From assembly GCA_900545605.1 (NCBI GenBank), contig UQZL01000015.1, forward strand, positions 1 through 46,020: 46,020 nt of DNA. The letters are read 5' to 3'. Below the pieces are notes generated by a model. It was given only the letters and a program-made list of their open reading frames with translations. It had not been told where the DNA came from and did not search any database. Positions 1 through 7,986 of this stretch are shown here, piece by piece. A program made the position numbers and the translations under genes. Each line of letters starts with the position of its first letter. The first letter of the stretch is position 1. This DNA is from an uncultured Collinsella sp. GTDB taxonomy: Bacteria; Actinomycetota; Coriobacteriia; Coriobacteriales; Coriobacteriaceae.

Positions 1-602
1 AGAAGTCCGACGCGAAGACCCCGGAAACTTCCGACAGCAAGAAGAGCGATTCAGGTTCATCCAACGGCTCCAAGAAGGATAATGGGAAGACCACAGGCAG
101 CTCCGATAATTCTGGAAACAAGAGCAATTCATCCTCCAAGAAAGACGAGGGAAAATCCGATAGCAAGCCGAGTGGCGGCAACAGCAGCAACACCGGCTCA
201 AACTCCAATTCAGGCAGTTCATCGAAAAAGGATGACACCCCGGCGCATCAGCACAACTGGGTTGCCCAGACAAAAACCGTCCATCACGACGCTCAGTACA
301 AGACCGTCCACCACGACGCGGTGACGCATCAGGTATGGCATGACGCGGTGACGGAGGAACACTATATCTGCAACCAGTGCGGTGCGGATATCACGTCTGA
401 CCCTTGGGGGCATATTAACAACTCTCTTATGAATGGTGGTAATTGCGGAAGCTATCACTCTACCTATGTGACTGTAAAGCAGGGGTATTATGAAACCGTG
501 ACCGACCAAGCGGCCTATGACGAGCAGGTGCAGGTGCGCGATGCATGGGACGAGACCGTGACCACCGGGTACAAGTGCTCGGGCTGCGGAGCCACGAAAT
601 AG
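1..602 (+). CDS. C-terminal part of a surface-type protein with Ser/Lys/Asp-rich linker and CxxC tail
   Basis: The open frame enters from the left edge and ends at a TAG at 600-602, so the start and N-terminal domains lie outside the window. About 75 residues are a low-complexity linker rich in S, K, D, N and G, typical of wall-spanning or surface-exposed stalks. A His-rich segment follows with near repeats (TKTVHHDAQY, KTVHHDAVT, HQVWHDAVT). Two CxxC pairs come next, CNQC and CSGC, the second four residues before the end, with a further Cys between them; they could form a zinc ribbon or disulfides. Similar histidine-plus-CxxC tails occur on secreted cell-wall proteins of gut Coriobacteriia and Firmicutes (recalled, not searched). 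The enzymatic or binding role cannot be read from this fragment. Confidence 0.75.
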   Translation, partial: KSDAKTPETSDSKKSDSGSSNGSKKDNGKTTGSSDNSGNKSNSSSKKDEGKSDSKPSGGNSSNTGSNSNSGSSSKKDDTPAHQHNWVAQTKTVHHDAQYKTVHHDAVTHQVWHDAVTEEHYICNQCGADITSDPWGHINNSLMNGGNCGSYHSTYVTVKQGYYETVTDQAAYDEQVQVRDAWDETVTTGYKCSGCGATK

Positions 603-717
603 CGTCCGTAGCCGGATTCCGGGTCAGAGCGTGTATATGCCAGACAGGAGTCCATCGACGACAAACGCATAAATCCCAAAACTCGTCACGCACCCTCGAG
701 TTTCCTTAAGCAAGGTT

Positions 718-739
718 CCAAGGGGCAGCAGCCCCTTGG
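718..739. repeat. Perfect 8-bp hairpin
   Basis: CCAAGGGG and CCCCTTGG flank a 6-nt CAGCAG loop. Neither side has a clear T-run, so a terminator role for the leftward gene ending at 828 is only possible. The rest of 603-827 shows no supported gene. Confidence 0.5.
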
Positions 740-827
740 CGCGCAGGGGTGCGGGGATGGCGCGAGGCATCCCCGGAATAGCTGGCGCGGTCACGCCGAT
801 GGCATGCCCGCGCTCTCTGGATGCGCC

Positions 828-1121
828 TCACCCCTCTCCGGCGACGTACATGGTCCGCCCACTCTCGCAGTCGATGCTTTCCACGTCGCCGCGCCCGATG
901 CGGACGGCGGCCCATCCGCCCTCATCCCCCACCAGGGCATCGGCCTCGCCGCACGCCTCCGAGACGAGACGCTCGAGCCCGGGCGACCCTTCCGGCGCGA
1001 CACCCACCTCATACGCCCCTCCCTCGAGGTCCGTCTCGTACTCAACGACGACCGTCAACTCGTTTGCCTCGCCCGAAACCTCGCTAGGGCAACCTACGAC
1101 ACCGTACTCGAACATCCCCAT
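828..1121 (-). CDS. Small acidic protein of unknown function (97 aa)
   Basis: The product has 97 residues, is acidic and rich in Glu, Gly and Val, and has no signal peptide or membrane segment. I do not recognise a family. The ATG at 1121 is chosen because AGGAGG lies 7 nt upstream. That ribosome site is itself the last three Arg codons of the upstream DUF2958 gene, whose stop lies only 4 nt before this start, so the two genes are almost certainly translated from one message. The reverse-strand frame is clean and well placed, whereas several overlapping plus-strand frames lack ribosome sites. Confidence 0.6.
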   Translation of the reverse strand: MGMFEYGVVGCPSEVSGEANELTVVVEYETDLEGGAYEVGVAPEGSPGLERLVSEACGEADALVGDEGGWAAVRIGRGDVESIDCESGRTMYVAGEG

Positions 1122-1125
1122 GGAG

Positions 1126-1425
1126 CTACCTCCTCCTGACGGCGCTGAGCGGCTTCGGGGAGAAGTGTTCGTCGCGCTCGACGACGGCGAACCCCATCGA
1201 GCGATTCAACTCGACCATCTCCTTGAGACTGAAATAACCCAACTCGTCGTCGTAGCCCTCGACGAGGCCGAACGCCTCGTCCGTGCCGTCAAACTGGAGC
1301 AGCCACCAGTCCCATCCGCTCACACACGAGAAGTAATGAACGTAGACGATGGGGTCTTCCGCGCCGTCTTGCTCATAGAGCCTCGGCAGCCCCTCCGCAA
1401 TCTCCCTCGTCATCAGCTCCTGCAT
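1126..1425 (-). CDS. DUF2958 domain protein
   Basis: About 99 residues. The sequence follows the DUF2958 pattern: an N-terminal TREI..GLPRLYEQ segment, then DPIVYVHYFS, a Trp-rich stretch (GWDWWLLQFDG), ELGYFSLKEM, and a C-terminal ERDEHFSPKPLS. This family is small, of unknown biochemical role, and common on plasmids and conjugative elements, which fits the accessory surroundings. The start at 1425 (MQELMTREI) is preferred: GGAGG lies about 5 nt upstream, and the longer open frame up to 1533 adds an Arg-rich stretch foreign to the family. A second possible start is the ATG four codons in. It is followed at once by an unknown 97-aa gene. Confidence 0.75.
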   Translation of the reverse strand: MQELMTREIAEGLPRLYEQDGAEDPIVYVHYFSCVSGWDWWLLQFDGTDEAFGLVEGYDDELGYFSLKEMVELNRSMGFAVVERDEHFSPKPLSAVRRR

Positions 1426-1507
1426 GTCTTCCTCCGTTTCCGGGCACGCTGCCCTGAACATCTCGCCCTTGCGGGCAAAGCCGAATGGCGACGCCGCGCG
1501 TCGTCGT

Positions 1508-1530
1508 CGGCTTTGCTCCCTGCAAAGCCG
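1508..1530. repeat. 9-bp hairpin upstream of the DUF2958 gene
   Basis: CGGCTTTGC and GCAAAGCCG flank a 5-nt loop. On the leftward transcript it lies about 85 nt ahead of the DUF2958 start, so it would sit in the leader. No T-run follows. Apart from this and the hairpin at 1719, nothing gene-like is supported between 1426 and 1814. Confidence 0.4.
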
Positions 1531-1718
1531 CACCGGAGCGAAGACGGGTCAAGGGAGTCCATGACGACCTCCACCAACCGGAGCGGAGCGGAGGTTTGTG
1601 CGGGGTCTCATGGGCCCCTTGACGCGGCGTAGCGGAGGTGCCACCCACGTAACGGATACGAGGTCATGACCGGCGAATGCCACCGAAATGCTTGAAATCA
1701 TTGGTCAAGACTGAAGAG

Positions 1719-1747
1719 AGGCGGCCGCCCCTAACGGACGGCCGCCT
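1719..1747 (-). terminator. Probable terminator after res
   Basis: A perfect 9-bp stem (AGGCGGCCG / CGGCCGCCT) with an 11-nt loop lies about 70 nt beyond the res stop. The following bases on the reverse strand are CT-rich (CTCTTC) rather than a clean T-run, so termination may be weak. Confidence 0.5.
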
Positions 1748-1814
1748 TAGCGAGCCTTACTAATTCGGTTCTTGTATATGATCCGAGACGCCCGCCAGGC
1801 AAATCCCGACAATC

Positions 1815-4724
1815 CTAGTGATAGTCGTTTGCGAAGGAGCCGTAGAAGAGCGCCTTACAGTCGACATCGCTGTAGCCCATCACGGCATCCTGCACATCGG
1901 ATCGCAAGAGATTGAGCACCTTGTACACGCCCTCGCCCATATCCCCGACGAAGAGTACCTGCTTGAACACATCGGGATAATCGCGCAGATAGGTCACATA
2001 GCCCCTAAGCTTTGCTAGCGTGTCGCCGAGGAACTCGCCATGAGGGTCAACGATGGACGGCCTGATGACGCCCGCTGCATCCTTCACGAAGAAGAGGAAG
2101 TCTGGATGCAGGGCCTTGCGTCCCACCGAAGACATGTACGGAATCGAAAATGCCTTAGCAGACATGCTGCCCGACGGATTGCGATAGAAGGCAACCGTGC
2201 GATTCTTTGCCAATTCGTTCCTAACGATATAGTCTTCCGCCGGGTTCAGGTCGAGCGGGCAGAGGCCGTCCTCTTTCTGCACGATATGGCACGGATATTT
2301 AGCGAAGTCGTCCGACGTGCTGGTAGACGTGGGCCACTCTATCTTTGTGAGGCGCTTGCCCTCAGTTTCACGGGCCAGCTCGTCGTAACGCTGCTTTGCC
2401 GAGTCGTTAAGGTAGTCATAATCGCCAGATCCATCGACCTTATCGAAGTATTCCTTTCGGCATTGAGCCGCCCAGCCCTCGAGCGCATCAACGATGGCCT
2501 GTGTGCGCACCGCTGCGGCAAGGCGCAAGTCGCACTCGGGGCGCCCAAGCTCCTTGAAGTTGGCGCGACGATACTCATTCGCAAACTCCTTAGTGAAATG
2601 CATGTCGGCGTCGCGGGCGGCCTTTCTGAGGCCCTCGGCGTCCGTGCGGGCCTCCTCCTGCTCCTGGTCCTCGGTCTCGTTGAGCTTGTCGAGCGTGATC
2701 TTGACGGTCTCGGCAACCTCTACGTCGTGTTTGGCTTCGCGGTACTCGTCCTCGTTAGCAACGATGTATCCCTTGAGCTTCTGGACGAACTGTTTTTTCA
2801 CGTCGGCCGCGGCATTGACATCGAGGCCGGTCTCGACAAGCAGAGTCGCCGTCTTAACCAGGCTCTGGAATTCGTTTCTGGCCTTCTTCGGAATGCGCTG
2901 GACGGGTATGGAATCGAAGGCTGTGCGGATGCCCTGCCACTCCTGATGCGTGAAAGACTGCTCGCGTTTGGTGGGCGGCTTGGGCTTTGCCATGGGCACG
3001 TGTTTTACGACCGAGACGGGCTGGGTCGGCTCGGTCTGTGTGGAACTTGGCTCAGGTGTCGCAGGTTGCTGCGGGGCAGGCGCTGCAACGTAGTTGCCCG
3101 TTGCGGGCTGAGGCGCCGGCTCCGCTTCTGGCGCCGGAACGTCGACGGGCCTGACCGCCGAGGCAAGCGAGGGCTGCGTTCCCTGCATGTCCAACGGCTC
3201 TTGAATCGCGATGCCGGCAAGTGGCGCCTGGTAGCCGGGTTGTGCCTGCCGCGCCGCCTCAATGGCCTTCTCGTTCTCCTCGTACGCCTTGAGCTCCTGT
3301 TGGTAGTCGGCTTCGGACTTGGGCGCAGCCGCCGTGATAGTCACGGGGTTGAGAACGATGTTCTGCTTGCCGATGGAGCTCTCGCCCATGTCGTCCTTGC
3401 GGCCCATGAGGTAGTCGATCACGTCCTGAGTGCTCTCGGGATTGAACTGGGGCAGGTAGCAGGCGACGGAGTTCAAAAGATCATCGGATTCGATGCGCCG
3501 CGCGAGCGGGGTGCGTACCATACGTCCCACGAGCTGTGCGATATAGGTCGAGTCCGAACGCCTGCGCTGCGAGAAGATGACCTCCGCTCGCGGGCAGTCC
3601 CATCCGTTGGAGACAGCCTCCTTGGCGAAGAGCACGCGAATGCGCGAGGTGTCCTGAACGAACTCGGGCTCGACATAGGGGATGAGGTATTTTCCCGCCG
3701 CGATGTCCTTATGCTCGCCGAAGACGTTGGCGAACGACATCGCCTCGGAAAGGCCGGGGACCAGGCCCGTGATCTGGTCGCACATCTCAGCCAGGGCCGA
3801 GCTGCTCACGTTGTCCGCCGCTTGGATGAGCAGCAGCGGGTTGACGGGGCTCTCGCCCTCGCGGGCACAGTACTCGCCCCACTCGCGGCAGGCCAGGGCA
3901 TAGCGCTCGCACGCCATAGTGAGGTACTGGTGCTCGACTGGGTCGTCCTTCTCTGGCACGCGCAACTCGATGATGTCCTTGAGCAGACCTGACTCCTGGA
4001 CCTCGCGAGGGGTCACAGCGACCTTTGGCATACGCACGCGATCGGCGCGCTGGTCCATGGCCGCCTCGAACCTCTGCGGCGTGGCAGAGACCCCGACGAC
4101 GATGGGCATCGCTGCACGGCCGTCGAGCCCATCAATGAGGCTGGCGTAGATAGTCACCGTGCCGCGCTCGCTCGAGGCATTGGCGCCCAAGCCGCGGTGC
4201 GCCTCGTCGATGAACAGATAGAGGTTACGCTCCGGGTCCCTGATGGTGCGGTCAAGGATGTCCCAGAACACGCGGCCGGAGTTGGCCTCACTACCCTTTG
4301 TGAGCAGGCCGTTCTTACTGAGTAGGTCCTTGCTGAGGAAATAGACGTGGCGCGGCTCGAGAATGTCGTGCGCGGCTCCGAAGTCGTTGGTAATTGTGAC
4401 CAGGTGGCGCCTGTCGAGGATGCTGTCTGCCAGCTTGTCCGCCACATTTGAGAAACGCACGCCCGTCTGCTCGTTCAGGCTCGGGGAATCCGAGAGCCAA
4501 AGAACGACGGCATTCTCGTCAGGCATGAGGCTCAGATCGTCGTCTCCGAAGAAGAGCGCTTCGATCGTCGCTGCGCACATGACCGTTTTGCCCGACCCCG
4601 TGGGAGATGCGAGGCATATCGAGGACAGCTCGCCGTCCTGCTCGTAGCGTCGGCGCATCGACTGCAACTTGTTCGCCAGGGTCGCGACCGCACCGGCTTG
4701 GAAATCCTTAAGTTCGACTCTCAT
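1815..4724 (-). CDS. res: Type III restriction enzyme, helicase/nuclease subunit (Res)
   Basis: 969 aa. This is the ATP-dependent DNA translocase and cleavage subunit that works with Mod. The N-terminal half is an SF2 helicase: Walker A SPTGSGKT near residues 40-47, DEAH at about 173-176, GVSATP at about 211-216 and a motif VI QLVGRMVR at about 397-404. A Pro/Ala/Gln-rich linker spans roughly 524-586. Near the C-terminus HPDFLFF (about 873) is followed by SIVDPHGEFLGD (about 890), where the PD-(D/E)xK nuclease is expected; the usual acid-x-Lys pair is not obvious, so the active site may be a variant. The start at 4724 (MRVELKDF) is chosen because GAGGT precedes it and it follows the mod stop by 2 nt. 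Longer upstream frames only run into mod. res itself looks intact, although mod is frameshifted. Confidence 0.88.
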   Translation of the reverse strand: MRVELKDFQAGAVATLANKLQSMRRRYEQDGELSSICLASPTGSGKTVMCAATIEALFFGDDDLSLMPDENAVVLWLSDSPSLNEQTGVRFSNVADKLADSILDRRHLVTITNDFGAAHDILEPRHVYFLSKDLLSKNGLLTKGSEANSGRVFWDILDRTIRDPERNLYLFIDEAHRGLGANASSERGTVTIYASLIDGLDGRAAMPIVVGVSATPQRFEAAMDQRADRVRMPKVAVTPREVQESGLLKDIIELRVPEKDDPVEHQYLTMACERYALACREWGEYCAREGESPVNPLLLIQAADNVSSSALAEMCDQITGLVPGLSEAMSFANVFGEHKDIAAGKYLIPYVEPEFVQDTSRIRVLFAKEAVSNGWDCPRAEVIFSQRRRSDSTYIAQLVGRMVRTPLARRIESDDLLNSVACYLPQFNPESTQDVIDYLMGRKDDMGESSIGKQNIVLNPVTITAAAPKSEADYQQELKAYEENEKAIEAARQAQPGYQAPLAGIAIQEPLDMQGTQPSLASAVRPVDVPAPEAEPAPQPATGNYVAAPAPQQPATPEPSSTQTEPTQPVSVVKHVPMAKPKPPTKREQSFTHQEWQGIRTAFDSIPVQRIPKKARNEFQSLVKTATLLVETGLDVNAAADVKKQFVQKLKGYIVANEDEYREAKHDVEVAETVKITLDKLNETEDQEQEEARTDAEGLRKAARDADMHFTKEFANEYRRANFKELGRPECDLRLAAAVRTQAIVDALEGWAAQCRKEYFDKVDGSGDYDYLNDSAKQRYDELARETEGKRLTKIEWPTSTSTSDDFAKYPCHIVQKEDGLCPLDLNPAEDYIVRNELAKNRTVAFYRNPSGSMSAKAFSIPYMSSVGRKALHPDFLFFVKDAAGVIRPSIVDPHGEFLGDTLAKLRGYVTYLRDYPDVFKQVLFVGDMGEGVYKVLNLLRSDVQDAVMGYSDVDCKALFYGSFANDYH

Positions 4725-4726
4725 GT

Positions 4727-6860
4727 TTACCTCACCGCATCCTCGGCGGCAATCTTGAACGATTGCAGGTAGTTCTCGTACAGGCGGACGACGTCGAGCC
4801 CAGGCAGTTGTGCCTTGACGGAGGCGTATCGAGCCGTGTCGTCCGTGATCACATAGGCGCACCCTATGCTGGCATTCTGCTTGACGGCGTCTATGAAAGC
4901 GCCGACCGAAGCAAAGTCGAAGAGGACGGCGTAGGCGTCGGCCATGGCAAAGCCCGGCTGCTCGTGCTTGATGATGCTGCCACGCGAACCAGCGCGCAGC
5001 CAGAGCAGGGGCGCGATCTCCTCGAAGGCCACGCCCAGCTCGACGGCGTCCGGGTCTTCGTAGGTGAGGTCAAAGAAGACGGCGTTTTCCTCGAAGCCGT
5101 CGGCCATGGGGAACTCGTCGGTGAACTTGTAGTCACCCTTGATGGAATCGCCCTCGGGCGTCTTGCCCGTGATGGCCGCCGTGACGCGTGGTTTGGTAAC
5201 GTACTGGCAGATGCCCAGCGCCTCCCATTCGGGGTCGCCCTGACGAAGACCGCGCTTGGTGAGCTTTTTGGATTCGTCCTCGGAGACCTCGTTATTCGTT
5301 ACGCTGATGGAGCGCCTGCGCCCGCCGTCCTGATGGTTCAAGCGCACGACGGCATGTGCCGTGGTGCCCGATCCTGAGAAGAAATCGACTACAAGGGCGT
5401 CGGGCTTGTCGGCAACAACGGAAGCGATTGAGAGCTCGGTCGCATAAAGGGACTTTGGAAATGTGAAGCGCCTATCGCCGATGAACTTTTTGATATATCG
5501 GCTCCCGTATTCACCGGCAGAGAACTGCGTGCCACTCCAAACAGTTGTTGGAATGGCAGAGCGCTCTCCCTGCTCTTCGAGAAGCAAGGACCCATCCTCA
5601 GCCTTGCCGATGAGTTTAATTTCTCCATTCTTGAGACGCTCCTCTTGGGAATCTCCTAGGTAAAGGAGGGAGTACCGATCACTCTTTTTGTTGTACTCAC
5701 CTACTTTTGCGCACCCGCGATCAAGCTTGGCCTGTAGAGCATTCTGGGAGATCCTCCAAGTCGCCTCTCGGCCATCGGTCCTAATAGGCCAAACTGCCCT
5801 GAGACCCGTTTTTGTCGGTATCTTTGTCCAGTCTTGTTCAAGGGGGAGAGAAGCGCCGAGCTCCTTAATGGTCGCGGTCTCCTCATCGATATAGATGGGA
5901 TAGAAGAGGTTCGGCCTTGCGGTGCGAGCGGCATTGGGGCCGCCCCTCAGCAGCCACTTTTTCCTCAAGTTCTCCGAACTCAACGGAATAGAGTCTGCGG
6001 TCCACTTGGCACGGCGCGGCGGTGCCAAAAAAGCAAAAGACAGCGTACTCGTCAGCTCTCTTGAACTGGTTGCCGCGGGCAACCCCGTTCTTGTTTATGG
6101 TGATTGAAACCGTCTGGATACCGGTCGCGTTGGGAAAAACGCTCTCTAAAAGAAGCTCAAGCCTTGCGTACTCCTTCTCGTCGATCGTCACGATGAGTAC
6201 GGAATCGTTGGGGTTGAGCAGCTGCTTGGCGAGCTTGAGGCGGCGCTCCATGAAGGCGAGCCACTTGGAGTGGCGATAAGCATCGGAGCCGTCGACGTAA
6301 TCGTTGTTGTATTTCCAGTCGCGGGCGCCAGTGTTATAGGGCGGGTCAATATATATGCAGTCCACTTTGCCTGCATAGGCAAAGGCCAAGGTTTCAAGAG
6401 CATGGTAGTTCTCGCCGTTAATGACTACTTGATAGGGCTTATCGCCACCGCGCTCGACACGCCCAGTCTCTTTGAGGCCAGCATAAATCGGCTGGTCATA
6501 CTCAGCAACAGGCACGACATCGTCGACAGCAACGGAGCGGGGCTCACATTCGTTTTCGTCATATGAGGGCGATTGATATGGCTTTAGATCAGCAACCCCC
6601 CCCCGAACGGTATTTACCAACCAAAGCAGTTGGGAGCTAGAGTCCTCTTTTTTACCACGCTCGGGAAGCACCTGTACGATATCGCCCTTCATGATAGGTT
6701 TGCCATAAAGGCGAAGTCGTTCCGGGCGGTTGTGTTCAAACACAAGCCCAAACTGGCGCTGCGCAGCAAAGGCTCGGATGTCGGCAGCGAGCTGACGATC
6801 GCCCAGCTTGACAGCGCGATCAACAAGGTCCTGAACGACCGCTTGCGCTGTTTGAGACAT
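4727..6860 (-). pseudogene. mod: Type III DNA methyltransferase (Mod), interrupted by a +1 frameshift
   Basis: The gene would give a Mod of about 710 aa that methylates the recognition site and directs Res. It is read in two frames. The first holds motif IV DPPYN (about 172-176) and ends shortly after the break; the second holds motif I DFFSGSGTT (about 492) and runs to 4727. Removing one base from the run of five A (plus-strand T at 5958-5962) joins ...FGELEEK to WLLRGGPNAARTARPN, a stretch typical of the family, so the lesion is a single inserted A. Motif order (DPPY before FxGxG) is the beta class usual for type III Mods. The start is the ATG at 6860, which overlaps the stop of the preceding small gene (TGATG). 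It could be a true mutation, a slippage-expressed gene or a sequencing error. Confidence 0.88.
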
Positions 6861-7027
6861 CACTTCTCCCCCTTACACTTCTCGTCAATCCATTCGCGCA
6901 GGACCTTAGCCACCGTCTTATCCTGGCGCGCGGCATAGGACTTAAGAGCCCGCTTATCCTCGCGGGTTATCGAGAGCGTGAACTTATCCAGCTCCCTTTC
7001 GGCATGAACAGCCTGATCTTCCTCCAT
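6860..7027 (-). CDS. 55-aa ribbon-helix-helix-like protein, first gene of the R-M operon
   Basis: A 55-residue frame starts at an ATG at 7027 behind GGAGGG (6 nt) and ends with a TGA sharing its last base with the mod start. The sequence ELDKFTLSITREDKRALKSYAARQ then KTVAKVLREWIDEK reads as a short beta strand followed by two amphipathic helices, the layout of Arc/MetJ/CopG ribbon-helix-helix DNA-binding proteins. By position it is the likely autoregulator of the operon, with the palindromic TACGTA array 64-85 bp upstream as its probable site. This role is inferred; an antitoxin-like or accessory role is possible. Confidence 0.65.
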   Translation of the reverse strand: MEEDQAVHAERELDKFTLSITREDKRALKSYAARQDKTVAKVLREWIDEKCKGEK

Positions 7028-7090
7028 GGTCGTCCCTCCGAATTGCCTGTTCTACGTTCCTTAATTGACCGAAATCATTTTACTTCAGAA

Positions 7091-7112
7091 TACGTAATTA
7101 CGTAATTACGTA
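7091..7112. promoter_or_regulatory. Palindromic operator: three TACGTA boxes, upstream of the R-M operon
   Basis: Three TACGTA hexamers are spaced every 8 bp and joined by AT, making a perfect 22-bp palindrome. On the reverse strand a TAAAAT (-10-like) sequence follows about 10 bp after the array, so a bound protein would cover the -35 region of the operon promoter. Short symmetrical boxes at regular steps are how ribbon-helix-helix dimers often bind. Confidence 0.6.
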
Positions 7113-7473
7113 GGCTTATTTGAGCCATGCAGCACTCAATCACTAGTCAGTATTCGTTGAGGAATCGTTGGGGATAACGAATATATCGAGGTAGACACCC
7201 GTTTTTACCGTCTGTGAGTACCAGCAAATCGATACCCAAAACGTCGTGAGTACATTTTGAGTACCAGTCCGAGCGGCCTCTTGCGAGCGGACGCAATCTG
7301 CCGGTCAGCATTAATTAGAAATAAATTGATGGCGTTGCTTCGGTAATTGAAAGCACTTTAAAACATACCAGCAAACAATAATCCCAGCTAAACAGCTTGA
7401 GAGATTGCGTGGCTGGTTTGCATGTACCATATACACCACAATGCACAAGCACCCATGGCACGCAAATAAAAAA
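7113..7473. other. Gene-free, AT-richer stretch
   Basis: No frame here has both a convincing ribosome site and a recognisable product. It contains short repeats of GAGTACCAG-like sequence around 7213-7270 but no hairpin with a T-run. It probably belongs to the original chromosome beyond guaA, before the islands arrived. Confidence 0.4.
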
Positions 7474-7501
7474 CGAGGGAGGCCGTATCCGACCTCCCTC
7501 G
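7474..7501 (-). terminator. Leftward terminator beside the distal guaA-end copy
   Basis: CGAGGGAGG and CCTCCCTCG form a 9-bp stem with a 10-nt loop, followed on the reverse strand by TTTTTTATTT. It lies 14 bp beyond the copy of the guaA stop codon at 7516. That is where a guaA terminator would be if the DNA between 7516 and 15596 were removed. Confidence 0.8.
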
Positions 7502-7515
7502 CAAAGAGCTATTTA

Positions 7516-7532
7516 CTATTCCCACTCGATGG
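7516..7532. repeat. guaA-end repeat, left copy (att-like)
   Basis: CTATTCCCACTCGATGG matches the last codons and stop of guaA at 15597-15613 in 16 of 17 positions. Together with the middle copy at 10844 it marks the ends of two candidate islands. Confidence 0.75.
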
Positions 7533-7914
7533 CGTCGGTTCTTCCGTCCCGTCACTCCAGTTACACCCAGTTTTCGGCATCGACACGGAACGCGTGCCGC
7601 CGAATGACGCGATGTCGCGTTTCGTCGGCTTCGGGGACAAAAGCTGGGACAACCTCAAAAACTTTTTTTCAAACTCAGGGCTTTGAGTTTTTGTTTTTGT
7701 CCCAAAGTGCGCGGCGGGTCGCCTTTGGAGGCTCGATGGCGCCGAAAACGCCCGTTTTGAAACTCAACCGCCCTTTTGCCCGCAAGCCGCCAGCTGCAAT
7801 CGCAAGTGAATTAACGCGGGTGGCTTGCGCGCCATTTGCAAAACCCCAGGTCGCAGGTCTTCGCCATTCGTGAACAAAGTGAGTAGTCTCAGGTGGCTTG
7901 CTTATGAGTTGGCG
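7516..7914. repeat. 399-bp island-end repeat, copy 1
   Basis: The same 399-bp length recurs in direct orientation at 10844-11242, with scattered substitutions. Both begin with the guaA-end sequence and end at GAGTTGGCG. Inside is a long imperfect hairpin framed by GGGACAAAAG and TTTTTGTCCC (about 7637-7704 here), with an inner AAACTCA/TGAGTTT stem. No convincing coding frame is shared by the two copies. It may hold recombinase-binding or mobilisation signals of the element. Confidence 0.75.
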
Positions 7915-7945
7915 AACGGGCCTTCAGGATTCAGGGCAAACATGC

Positions 7946-7954
7946 TGGTAGAAT
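7946..7954 (+). promoter_or_regulatory. Extended -10 promoter of the Abi gene
   Basis: TGGTAGAAT (TG-N plus TAGAAT) lies 32 bp ahead of the Abi start. A -35 match is weak. The same TGGTAGAAT recurs at 8939-8947 ahead of the first small-RNA unit. Confidence 0.5.
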
Positions 7955-7986
7955 AGGATTCTCAAATCAATGACAGGAGACCGAGC

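Noticed and set aside
736..1632. A 298-codon rightward frame
   Set aside because: Rich in Pro, Ser and Arg, lacks a ribosome site, and overlaps two leftward genes, one recognisable as DUF2958.
2040..3992. A 650-codon rightward frame within res
   Set aside because: It is the antisense shadow of the well-supported Res gene, with no ribosome site and no family match.
5958..5962. Classical phase-variable repeat in mod
   Set aside because: Five A is too short to be confident of high-rate slippage; kept only as a frameshift finding.
7397..7873. Rightward frames through the 399-bp repeat
   Set aside because: The frame is not conserved in the second copy of the repeat and gives no family.
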